DNA of 11,824 nucleotides, from the NCBI GenBank assembly GCA_016191895.1, contig JACPVD010000017.1:1-11824 (forward strand), read 5' to 3'. This document shows, one piece after another, positions 1 to 5,506 of the stretch. The stretch is from Chloroflexota bacterium. GTDB taxonomy: Bacteria > Chloroflexota > Anaerolineae > Anaerolineales > Villigracilaceae. Position numbers and translations under genes: made by a program. The number at the start of each line of letters is the position of its first letter. The first letter of the stretch is position 1. The notes under the pieces were generated by a model that did no database searches, was not told the DNA's origin, and was given only the letters and a program-made list of their open reading frames with translations.

Positions 1-9
1 GCATCCCTG

Positions 10-38
10 TTTACTTGTTTTCCTCCCCACGCTATAAT
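10..38 (+). promoter_or_regulatory. Sigma-70-like promoter, probably giving a leaderless mRNA
   Basis: A perfect TATAAT -10 box lies at 33-38, with a weaker -35 candidate TTTACT at 10-15 and a 17-bp spacer. Transcription would be expected to start about 6-8 bases after the -10 box, at roughly 45-46, which is the A of the ATG at 46. There is no room for a Shine-Dalgarno site and none is visible. The -10 box is clear; the leaderless transcript is an inference. Confidence 0.6.
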
Positions 39-45
39 CCCACAC

Positions 46-999
46 ATGATCCTCATCACCGGCGCAACCGGGTTTATCGGACGCACATTGGTTCGCCAGT
101 TATCGTCCATTGGATATCCCATGCGGGCGTTGATCCGCCCTTCGCCGCGGACTCCGCGCCTGCCTAAGGGTGTCCCTGTTGAGGTGGCTGTGGTAAGCCT
201 TGCCGATACGCGCGGCCTGCGCGCGTCGATGCGCGATGTGGATGTGGTCATTCATCTCGCCAGCGCGGAGAATCAGGGAAGCCGCGGCAGCCTATTAACC
301 GCAGACATTCAAGGGACGGAAAATCTCGTCGAAGCGGCGGCAGATGCCGGCGTGAGTCGATTCGTGTATCTCAGTCATATTGGAGCGGCGCCGGCTTCGG
401 GGTATCCCGCATTCAAGGCAAAAGGCCTTGCGGAGGAACACATCCGTAATGGGAATGTGCCTTATACGATTTTGCGCACCTCGCTTGTGTATGGCCCCGA
501 AGATCATTTCACCAACAATCTAGCCGGGTTGATCCACGCGTCGATTGGAATATTCCCCGTCCCATCCGGCAAGCGGACCGTGGTCCAGCCGGTGTGGGTG
601 GAGGACCTGGCGACGTGCATTCTGTGGTCGCTCGATAACAAAGAGACGCTGAATAAAACGTACGAGCTTGGCGGCAATGAATTTTTCACCCTGCAGGAGA
701 TCATCGAAACCATCATGGATGCGACTCATCGAAGGCGTTACCTTGTTTCGCTTTCGCCGATCACCTTGCGGGCGATCACGGTCTTCCTCGAAGGCGTCTT
801 TCCAAAGTTCCCCATTTCATCCTTCTGGCTCGACTACTTTGCCGTCAACCGCACCTGTGCCGTCGACTCGATGCCGCGCATCTTCGGCCTGATGCCCGCG
901 CGGTTCACATATCGCCTCGGGTATCTGATTCGCAAACCCTGGTATCAACGCGCATGGGATTTTGTCAAGGAAAGAACCCCAGCCCCGCGAACACGCTAA
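46..999 (+). CDS. Atypical SDR / NDUFA9-like NAD(P)-binding epimerase-reductase family protein
   Basis: Extended or atypical short-chain dehydrogenase of 317 residues. The N-terminal Rossmann fold opens directly with the nucleotide motif TGATGFIG (residues 5-12), and a Tyr-x-x-x-Lys pair (Y120, K124) sits where the catalytic pair of the superfamily lies, after the YLSHIGA strand. The sequence resembles the NDUFA9/SDR_a5 group (NAD-dependent epimerase/dehydratase-like), whose bacterial members have varied or unknown substrates, so I cannot name a reaction. The C-terminal third is hydrophobic and aromatic-rich (about residues 235-275), perhaps a membrane-contacting segment. The reading frame is open upstream to the window edge, but the start at 46 puts the Rossmann motif at the usual distance and fits the -10 box. 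The GNAT gene follows 28 bp later and is probably co-transcribed. Confidence 0.85.
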   Translation: MILITGATGFIGRTLVRQLSSIGYPMRALIRPSPRTPRLPKGVPVEVAVVSLADTRGLRASMRDVDVVIHLASAENQGSRGSLLTADIQGTENLVEAAADAGVSRFVYLSHIGAAPASGYPAFKAKGLAEEHIRNGNVPYTILRTSLVYGPEDHFTNNLAGLIHASIGIFPVPSGKRTVVQPVWVEDLATCILWSLDNKETLNKTYELGGNEFFTLQEIIETIMDATHRRRYLVSLSPITLRAITVFLEGVFPKFPISSFWLDYFAVNRTCAVDSMPRIFGLMPARFTYRLGYLIRKPWYQRAWDFVKERTPAPRTR

Positions 1000-1027
1000 A
1001 CTCGACCTGTAACTTGTAACCTTCAAC

Positions 1028-1900
1028 ATGTACACCATCCGCCTGATCGAATCACCCGAAGAGATGCGCCTTGTCGAAGAACTGCAACGCGCCGTGTGGC
1101 CCGGCTCCGAAACCGACGTGATGCCTCTGCACATGCTCATCACGTCCATACACAATGGCGGGCTTGTGTTTGGCGCGTTCGCTGAAGAAAAAATCATTGG
1201 TTTTGTATTTGGTTTCCCCGGTCTCGAGTCCACGCCGGATGGGCCGCGGCCAAAACATTGTTCGCACATGATGGGCGTTCATCCCGACTACCGCGATGAC
1301 GGGCTTGGTTTTGCGCTCAAACGCGCGCAATGGCAGATGGTTCGCCATCAGGGACTCGATCACATCACGTGGACGTACGATCCACTGCTCAGCCGCAACG
1401 CCTATCTCAACATTGCAAAACTCGGCGCGGTCTGCATCACCTATCGCGAGTCGGAATATGGCGAAATGCGCGATGGACTCAACGCCGGCCTGCCCTCCGA
1501 TCGCTTTCAATTGGATTGGTGGATCAACACACGCCGCGTTGAGCGCAGACTTGGCAATCGTCCACGCCCGACGTTGAAGTTGACCCACGTGGCGCGTTCC
1601 GGTCTGCGTCCATTTTATTCGGTTCCTTCTTCGACGTTAGGCCTGCCTCTCCCACCCGAGCATGTTCCTCCCTTTGAAGATCGCCTGCTCCTCGCCGAAA
1701 TCCCCGGCGATTTCCCCGCCCTCAAATCACAAGACATTTCCCTCGCCCGTGATTGGCGATTCTTCTCCCGCGAACTTTTCGAAACAGCGTTTGCAAAAAA
1801 TTATATCATCACCGATTTTATCTTCGACAACAGCGACGGAAATCCGCGTGGAATGTATGTGTTGACTCACGGCGAGAGTACGTTGGATGAATTCGAATAA
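1028..1900 (+). CDS. GNAT-superfamily acetyltransferase, COG3375-like
   Basis: Predicted cytoplasmic N-acetyltransferase of 290 residues. The GNAT acyl-CoA-binding motif A is visible as GVHPDYRDDGLGFALK (about residues 83-98), corresponding to the V-x-P-x-x-R-x-x-G-x-G consensus. It is followed by the WTYDPLLSRNAYLNIAKLGA block and by FQLDWW, both typical of the longer COG3375-type predicted acetyltransferases. A single GNAT domain occupies about residues 1-165; the rest is a family-specific C-terminal extension ending in YVLTHGESTLDEFE. The acceptor substrate is unknown. An in-frame TAA lies at 1010-1012, so 1028 is the first usable ATG, although no Shine-Dalgarno site precedes it. Translation may depend on the SDR gene ending 28 bp upstream. 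Family assignment is fairly sure, function is not. Confidence 0.8.
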   Translation: MYTIRLIESPEEMRLVEELQRAVWPGSETDVMPLHMLITSIHNGGLVFGAFAEEKIIGFVFGFPGLESTPDGPRPKHCSHMMGVHPDYRDDGLGFALKRAQWQMVRHQGLDHITWTYDPLLSRNAYLNIAKLGAVCITYRESEYGEMRDGLNAGLPSDRFQLDWWINTRRVERRLGNRPRPTLKLTHVARSGLRPFYSVPSSTLGLPLPPEHVPPFEDRLLLAEIPGDFPALKSQDISLARDWRFFSRELFETAFAKNYIITDFIFDNSDGNPRGMYVLTHGESTLDEFE

Positions 1901-1904
1901 CAAT

Positions 1905-1933
1905 GTAGGGGCGCAGCATTGCTGCGCCCCTAC
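1905..1933. repeat. 13-bp perfect palindrome between convergent genes (bidirectional terminator or dispersed repeat)
   Basis: The arms are GTAGGGGCGCAGC (1905-1917) and GCTGCGCCCCTAC (1921-1933), with a 3-base loop. It fills the 37-bp gap between the ends of two converging genes. There is no long T run on either strand, so it is not a textbook intrinsic terminator, but such a stable hairpin could end transcription or protect mRNA ends from both sides. Its form resembles dispersed palindromes of Chloroflexota genomes (from memory, not checked). Confidence 0.75.
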
Positions 1934-1937
1934 TGCA

Positions 1938-2729
1938 TTATTTGCGGACAGATTGAGAGTTGTTGCCCTCATTGCGACTCATCGCTGTCATCCCGATGGG
2001 GTGATAGGTTGGCTCGGGGCGATTGACATAGTTCGGTGAAACGGGGGCGGGGCGAGGCTTGGGCGCAGGTCGAGGATAATTTTGGCTGGGCAGGCTTGTC
2101 CTGAGCGCGGTCGAAGGGTTTGAGGTCAGAGTGGAAGCGGGGCGGAATGCAGGCTGTGGAGTCGCAACCGGCCGCGGGGATTCCGCCCGATAAACGGGCG
2201 GACGTTGGTTCGCATCCGCAAGCGTGAAGAGACGTTCACCCGCCACCGAGAACGTGCCGATGATCAGCACGCGAATCAGCCAGACCATTCCCGCCACGAA
2301 AATCGGAACGGCCTTCATCATGAACGCCTGACCGATGAGCGAGCCTCCTTCCGGAGTATGATTGAGAATTGCAACCGAAACGCCCCACCAGGTGAGCATG
2401 GCATTGAACCCTGCGGCGAGAAGCCATGCTCCAAAGAGATACCAAACCTCTGAAGGTTCGTCGCGACCTTGTTCGGGGGTGAAGATTCGGGCGATGCCGG
2501 CAAAGTCGATTCCGCAAAAGGCGAATGCGAGGATGGTGGCCCATTGAACGCCGGCGAATTCCAAATGGCCGAGCATATCCTGTAACGCGAAGGAAGTGGT
2601 GCCGAAGTTGAATACCTCGAACGCCAGCAACGCGCTGACGAGAATGCTCCCGAAAATTGCGCCGCGTTTGAGCGACGCGCTTTTCAGGAAGGGGAGCAGT
2701 TTTAGTTGAAGGTTGAGGGAGCGGTTCAT
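1938..2729 (-). CDS. Four-helix membrane protein with proline-rich C-terminal tail, function unknown
   Basis: I do not recognise a family. The protein has 263 residues with four predicted membrane segments (about 24-45, 60-82, 96-121, 135-160) and then a soluble Pro/Arg/Ser-rich tail (about 174-263). A polar loop (residues 83-95, acidic) separates helices 2 and 3. I chose the start at 2729 because GGAG lies 7 bases upstream in the minus-strand leader; an in-frame ATG at 2774 would overlap the predicted -10 box. The tail segment NPSTALRTSL (204-213) is encoded by a sequence that looks like an inserted dispersed repeat, implying the tail tolerates additions. The promoter contains a LexA-like palindrome, so DNA-damage control is possible. 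Low-complexity tails of this kind can mediate protein contacts, but nothing here shows a partner. Confidence 0.75.
   Translation of the reverse strand: MNRSLNLQLKLLPFLKSASLKRGAIFGSILVSALLAFEVFNFGTTSFALQDMLGHLEFAGVQWATILAFAFCGIDFAGIARIFTPEQGRDEPSEVWYLFGAWLLAAGFNAMLTWWGVSVAILNHTPEGGSLIGQAFMMKAVPIFVAGMVWLIRVLIIGTFSVAGERLFTLADANQRPPVYRAESPRPVATPQPAFRPASTLTSNPSTALRTSLPSQNYPRPAPKPRPAPVSPNYVNRPEPTYHPIGMTAMSRNEGNNSQSVRK
2093..2119. repeat. Probable dispersed short repeat inserted in frame in the coding region
   Basis: The plus strand reads GGCTTGTCCTGAGCG (2093-2107) followed by CGGTCGAAGGGTT (2108-2120). This resembles the CTTGTCCTGAGC...GTCGAAGGG elements scattered through many bacterial genomes, including Anaerolineae (recognised from memory). 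On the minus strand it encodes NPSTALRTSL in the proline-rich tail and keeps the frame open. Copy number in this genome cannot be seen from the window. Confidence 0.5.
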
Positions 2730-2773
2730 GGGATATCTCCTTTTTGGAACCACGAAAATGGATCGACAAGTCA

Positions 2774-2802
2774 AATATAGAACAAACGTTCTATTAAGTC
2801 AA
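2774..2802 (-). promoter_or_regulatory. Sigma-70-like promoter of the membrane-protein gene
   Basis: On the minus strand a -35 box TTGACT (plus-strand 2797-2802) and a -10 box TATATT (2774-2779) are separated by exactly 17 bp. Transcription would start near 2767, giving a leader of about 38 bases that includes the GGAG ribosome-binding site before the ATG at 2729. A palindrome occupies the spacer and overlaps the -10 box, as expected for a repressor-controlled promoter. Confidence 0.65.
2777..2794. promoter_or_regulatory. Inverted repeat ATAGAAC-N4-GTTCTAT, candidate LexA/SOS box
   Basis: A perfect 7-bp inverted repeat with a 4-bp spacer. The core AGAACAAACGTTCT (2779-2792) matches 12 of 14 positions of the Bacillus-type LexA (Cheo) box CGAACRNRYGTTYC, including the whole GAAC-RNRY-GTTC core. 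It lies within the spacer and -10 box of the minus-strand promoter, where repressor binding would block RNA polymerase. A TetR-type operator is the main alternative. Confidence 0.5.
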
Positions 2803-2834
2803 GAGGCGATTCGTTACAGGTTTATGACCTTTCC

Positions 2835-2850
2835 GCCGGCAGGCCGGCAG
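2835..2850. repeat. Tandem GCCGGCAG x2
   Basis: Two adjacent perfect copies of GCCGGCAG (2835-2842 and 2843-2850) lie between the divergent genes, just upstream of the synthase promoter candidate. Each contains the palindrome GCCGGC, so the block can fold on itself. It may be a fragment of a dispersed GC-rich repeat; no function can be assigned. Confidence 0.45.
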
Positions 2851-2853
2851 GCA

Positions 2854-2882
2854 TTATCAAATTATGGAAGGTGGGTTATAAA
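2854..2882 (+). promoter_or_regulatory. Candidate promoter of the squalene/phytoene synthase gene
   Basis: A -35 candidate TTATCA (2854-2859, four of six consensus bases) and a -10 candidate TATAAA (2877-2882) are separated by 17 bp. A transcript starting near 2889 would have a leader of about 21 bases containing AGAGGA (2897-2902), the ribosome-binding site for the ATG at 2910. Weaker than the other promoters in the window. Confidence 0.4.
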
Positions 2883-2909
2883 TATGAAAACAGCCCAGAG
2901 GACAGAGCC

Positions 2910-3881
2910 ATGATTTCACGAGATTTATTGAGAATCACCAGCCGTACATTTGCCATCGGCATCGAACGCCTGCCGGGCATCCTGTGCGACGCGACCACGA
3001 TCGCCTATTTATTATTGAGAGTATCGGATTACCTTGAAGATAACGAAGACATGGGCGTCGACGACAAGGTGGCCTTGCTTAACCTTTGGGTGAATGTCCT
3101 GCGCGAACAGGATGCGGTGGAAACGCTCACCGCCCAATTGACCCATGCCAACACCGAAAACCCGGATGCGATCGTGGCGCAACATTCCAAAGAGATATTG
3201 CTTCACCTGCATTCCCTGCCCTATGAAGTGCAGGAGATCATCATTCATCATGTGATCAACAGCACACAGGGCATGGCGCGCTGGACAAAACACGGGTCGA
3301 ATGTAAGCGACGAGAAGGACCTCGACGATTACATGTTCGAGGTGGCCGGGCGCGTGGGGTATCTTGTCACGCAATTGTTTGCATGGTATTCCATCACCAT
3401 CCGCAACAAGGAAAAGGAAATCATGCCGCTTGCGCGCGAGTTTGGGCTGGGCCTGCAAACGGTCAATGTGATCCGCGGCCTGCGCGAAGATTTCGAGCGC
3501 GGCTGGGTGTACGTTCCCCAGAAATTCATGCTGGAGATGGGACTCACAAAAGAGCAACTCTTCGACCCGGCCAACCGCGAACAGGCCTTGAAAGTATTGG
3601 ACATGATGACCGATAAGGCCGAGCGTCACCTGCGCCATGCCTTGCAGTATGTGAAGTCACTTCCGTGGTGGCAGCATGGGATTCGGCTGGGCTGTATCTT
3701 CCCATTGATGTTCGCCATTCGCACGCTTGCCGTCTGCCGCCATAATGCGAAGGTCTTTGAAAGCGAAGCCAAGATGTCTCGCACAGAAGTCAAAAAAATC
3801 GTGGCGGATTCGATCTTGTGGGGCTGGTCCAATACCTGGCTGGATCGGTATTATCAGGAATTGAATGTGATTGGGGATTGA
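2910..3881 (+). CDS. Squalene/phytoene synthase family protein
   Basis: Trans-isoprenyl diphosphate synthase (head-to-head) homologue of 323 residues, expected to join two C15 or C20 prenyl diphosphates in isoprenoid synthesis. Family hallmarks are SRTFAIGIERLP (11-22), the first Asp-rich motif DYLED (40-44) inside LLLRVSDYLEDNED, and the YMFEVAGRVGYLV helix (141-153). The first motif resembles squalene synthases more than phytoene synthases. The second motif reads NVIRGLREDFERGWVYVP (186-203): the first Asp of the usual D-x-x-E-D is Gly190 (GGC at 3477), while E193 and D194 remain. This Asp helps bind the Mg2+-diphosphate, so activity may be altered or lost. Start 2910 is preferred over the in-frame GTG at 2871 because of AGAGGA 7 bases upstream and the family-typical N-terminus. 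No other isoprenoid gene is in the window. Confidence 0.85.
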   Translation: MISRDLLRITSRTFAIGIERLPGILCDATTIAYLLLRVSDYLEDNEDMGVDDKVALLNLWVNVLREQDAVETLTAQLTHANTENPDAIVAQHSKEILLHLHSLPYEVQEIIIHHVINSTQGMARWTKHGSNVSDEKDLDDYMFEVAGRVGYLVTQLFAWYSITIRNKEKEIMPLAREFGLGLQTVNVIRGLREDFERGWVYVPQKFMLEMGLTKEQLFDPANREQALKVLDMMTDKAERHLRHALQYVKSLPWWQHGIRLGCIFPLMFAIRTLAVCRHNAKVFESEAKMSRTEVKKIVADSILWGWSNTWLDRYYQELNVIGD

Positions 3882-3902
3882 TCGGTGCGTTTTACAGATC
3901 AG

Positions 3903-3932
3903 AAGCGGACGTTGGGAAATGTCCGCTTTTTT
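3903..3932 (+). terminator. Intrinsic terminator after the synthase gene
   Basis: The stem AAGCGGAC (3903-3910) / GTCCGCTT (3921-3928) has a 10-base loop and runs into six T residues (3927-3932). It starts 21 bp after the stop codon and separates the synthase from the next promoter at 3961. Confidence 0.85.
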
Positions 3933-3960
3933 AATTCGATAAAAAGGGGAGGAAAACGGT

Positions 3961-3989
3961 TTGACACAAGTCGGCGACGGAACTATGAT
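3961..3989 (+). promoter_or_regulatory. Near-consensus sigma-70 promoter of the Rrf2 gene
   Basis: A perfect -35 box TTGACA (3961-3966) and a -10 box TATGAT (3984-3989) are separated by exactly 17 bp, the strongest promoter match in the window. Transcription should start near 3996, leaving a leader of about 42 bases. The shared operator-like motif at 4004-4017 lies just downstream of the start, suited to autorepression. Confidence 0.8.
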
Positions 3990-4003
3990 TACTATTATAA
4001 AAT

Positions 4004-4017
4004 CCATTGGTTTAGTA
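4004..4017 (-). promoter_or_regulatory. Candidate Rrf2 operator, copy 1 (upstream of the regulator gene)
   Basis: Read on the minus strand this is TACTAAACCAATGG, which matches 13 of 14 bases of the plus-strand site at 4537-4550. The flanks also agree (AAAATC precedes both, with one extra base here). A further TACTA at 3990-3994 forms an inverted repeat with the TAGTA at 4013-4017 (18-bp spacer). Position downstream of the predicted transcription start suits negative autoregulation. Confidence 0.55.
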
Positions 4018-4037
4018 GGATTTTCAAAAGGAAGAAG

Positions 4038-4490
4038 ATGAGACTCTCCAAACGTGGCGAATACGGATTGCGGGCGATGATCGTCCTGGCGGAACCCGTC
4101 GGGAAAAATTCGATGCCGGTGATTCAGATCAAGGAGATCGCCCAGCGCGAACATATTTCCTCCAAGTTTCTCGAGCAGATTTTGCTTGCGCTCAAGAATA
4201 CCGGCCTGCTTCAGAGCAAAATGGGAGTCGGCGGCGGGTATTACCTTGCCAGACCCGCAAGCGAGATCACTCTCGGCCAGATCTTCCGCGTGTTGGATGG
4301 GCCGGTCGCTCCGATTCGATGCGTCAGCCAGATGGCGTATGAGTCCTGTGGCTGTCCCGATGAAAAGACCTGTGGCCTGCGGCTGGTGATGGGGGATGTG
4401 CGCAACGCCATCGCGGATATTCTCGATACCACCACGCTGGCCGACGTTGTCAAAAGGCAGAACTCCGTCCGCAAAAAACCTGGCAAATAA
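4038..4490 (+). CDS. Rrf2-family transcriptional regulator with four-cysteine cluster
   Basis: Winged-helix DNA-binding regulator of 150 residues, normal length for Rrf2. The start MRLSKRGEYGLRAM, the recognition region ISSKFLEQILLALKNTGLL (40-58) and the wing GVGGGYYLARP (63-73) are typical. Four cysteines, C95, C104, C106 and C112, are arranged C-x8-C-x-C-x5-C; Rrf2 proteins such as IscR and NsrR bind an Fe-S cluster through cysteines in this region, so it may sense redox, iron, NO or sulfur status. This spacing is not identical to IscR. ATG 4038 is preceded by AAGGAAGAAG and matches the family N-terminus; the frame is open further upstream to 3885, but that part covers the promoter. The TSUP transporter follows after a terminator, and the shared 14-bp motif suggests this protein controls itself and that gene. 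Confidence 0.9.
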   Translation: MRLSKRGEYGLRAMIVLAEPVGKNSMPVIQIKEIAQREHISSKFLEQILLALKNTGLLQSKMGVGGGYYLARPASEITLGQIFRVLDGPVAPIRCVSQMAYESCGCPDEKTCGLRLVMGDVRNAIADILDTTTLADVVKRQNSVRKKPGK

Positions 4491-4497
4491 GAATTCG

Positions 4498-4522
4498 CTC
4501 CGCCATCAGCGGGGTGTTTTTT
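4498..4522 (+). terminator. Intrinsic terminator between the Rrf2 and TSUP genes
   Basis: The stem CTCCGC (4498-4503) / GCGGGG (4509-4514) has one G-T pair, a 5-base loop and is followed by TGTTTTTT (4515-4522). It is short but has a good T run. It suggests that the transporter is expressed at least partly from its own promoter, or by read-through. Confidence 0.6.
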
Positions 4523-4536
4523 ACGCGTCAAAAATC

Positions 4537-4550
4537 TACTAAATCAATGG
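4537..4550 (+). promoter_or_regulatory. Candidate Rrf2 operator, copy 2 (upstream of the TSUP gene)
   Basis: TACTAAATCAATGG, 13 of 14 bases identical to the reverse complement of 4004-4017, and also preceded by AAAATC. It lies 41 bp before the transporter ATG. A promoter here is not clear: TACTAA or TATGGA could serve as a -10 box but neither has a convincing -35 box. Confidence 0.55.
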
Positions 4551-4590
4551 GAAATATGGAATTTAATTGCTTGCAACAAGGAGAATAAAA

Positions 4591-5346
4591 ATGGAATCCG
4601 CTTTTCTTTTGTATGTGCTGGTGGGGTTTGTGGCGCAGTTGATCGATGGCGCATTGGGCATGGCTTATGGCGTAAGTTCGAACACGTTTCTTCTCAGTTT
4701 GGGAATTCCCCCGGCGGCGGCCTCTGCCAGCGTGCATATGGCCGAAGTAGTGACGACGGGTATCTCGGGCCTTACTCACTGGAAGCTGGGCAATGTGGAT
4801 TGGAAACTTGTCCGCCGTTTGTTGATCCCCGGCGTTATCGGCGGCTTGCTCGGCGCCTACGTGCTGACCTCCCTCGACGGAAACATCATCAAGCCGTATA
4901 TCGCGTCATACCTTCTAATCATGGGACTCGTCATCATCTATAAGGCATTCACCGCGCAAATGAAGAAGAAGCCGGATGAGTATCACGGTCCGCGCATCAG
5001 CCTGCTCGGCCTGTTTGGCGGATTCTGCGACGCGATCGGCGGCGGTGGGTGGGGCCCGGTCGTCACGTCCACGCTGGTGGCGAGAGGCAAGTATCCGCGA
5101 GTTACGATCGGCTCGGTGAATTTCACCGAGTTCTTTGTCACGCTTGGGCAATCCATTTTGTTTGTAATCGCATTAAGTTTCGGGGAGTATTGGCAGATCA
5201 TCCTTGGCCTGCTTCTCGGCGGAGCGATTGCCGCGCCTCTCGCCGCCCTGTTGACCAATAAACTGCCCATCAAAACATTGATGATCATGGTGGGTATTCT
5301 GATTGTCCTTCTCAGCATCCGCACGCTTGTTCTGGCGATAAAGTAA
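4591..5346 (+). CDS. TSUP-family (TauE/SafE-like) membrane transporter
   Basis: Integral membrane protein of 251 residues with about seven to eight helices, the size expected of the TSUP family, whose members move sulfite, sulfoacetate, thiosulfate and other small organosulfur or carboxylate anions. The two inverted family repeats are visible: LVGFVAQLIDGALGMAYGV (about 10-28) in the first half and LGLFGGFCDAIGGGGWGPVV (about 138-157) in the second, with the glycine-rich turns that form the transport path. The charged loop QMKKKPDEYHGPR separates the halves. Start 4591 has AAGGAG 7 bases upstream; the in-frame TTG at 4567 is less likely. Linkage and a shared operator motif with an Rrf2 regulator point to a sulfur-related anion, perhaps sulfite export, but the substrate is inferred only from context. 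Confidence 0.88.
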   Translation: MESAFLLYVLVGFVAQLIDGALGMAYGVSSNTFLLSLGIPPAAASASVHMAEVVTTGISGLTHWKLGNVDWKLVRRLLIPGVIGGLLGAYVLTSLDGNIIKPYIASYLLIMGLVIIYKAFTAQMKKKPDEYHGPRISLLGLFGGFCDAIGGGGWGPVVTSTLVARGKYPRVTIGSVNFTEFFVTLGQSILFVIALSFGEYWQIILGLLLGGAIAAPLAALLTNKLPIKTLMIMVGILIVLLSIRTLVLAIK

Positions 5347-5362
5347 CTCGCCTTGCGTGAAA

Positions 5363-5416
5363 CGTCCCGCAGGTTCTCGCAAAGCGATCTTGCATTTCGA
5401 CCAAACCTGCGGGACG
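5363..5416. repeat. 13-bp inverted repeat with inner hairpin
   Basis: The arms CGTCCCGCAGGTT (5363-5375) and AACCTGCGGGACG (5404-5416) match perfectly around a 28-base loop that itself contains the small hairpin TCGC-AAA-GCGA (5377-5387). It begins 17 bp after the TSUP stop codon and probably ends that transcript, though no T run follows. The nested structure and composition look like a dispersed palindromic element. Confidence 0.7.
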
Positions 5417-5456
5417 GTGTAACACCCGGTAAAGTAAGCCAAAAAAAAGATTTGGG

Positions 5457-5492
5457 ACTATAATCATGCCCTGCCCATGCGAAGGACGGGGC
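5457..5492 (+). promoter_or_regulatory. Promoter and leader hairpin of the first KimA-like gene
   Basis: A perfect TATAAT -10 box (5459-5464) sits in ACTATAATCATGCCC (5457-5471), which is repeated with one change before the second paralogue. No good -35 box is visible, but an A-tract (5441-5448) lies just upstream. GCCCTG (5468-5473) can pair with CGGGGC (5487-5492, one G-T pair), forming a hairpin at or over the transcription start, or a protein-binding site. Confidence 0.55.
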
Positions 5493-5506
5493 GTAATTTT
5501 ATTTCC

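Noticed and set aside
2236..2769. Second minus-strand frame overlapping the four-helix membrane protein
   Set aside because: It is Arg/His-rich, lacks membrane segments and a family match, and overlaps the frame that has the GGAG ribosome-binding site.
2871..2909. GTG start at 2871 for the squalene/phytoene synthase homologue
   Set aside because: The extra 13 residues are unlike the family, the candidate -10 box overlaps this codon region, and AGAGGA is correctly spaced for ATG 2910.
5347..5506. ydaO-type c-di-AMP riboswitch upstream of the KimA-like gene
   Set aside because: Bacillus kimA is controlled by this riboswitch, but here the promoter leaves a leader of only about 36 bases, far too short, and the gap is occupied by an unrelated palindrome.
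5477..5506. Start of the first KimA-like gene at ATG 5477
   Set aside because: It would lie about six bases after the predicted transcription start and adds ten residues with no counterpart in the second paralogue. It is kept only as an alternative because 5507 also lacks a Shine-Dalgarno site.
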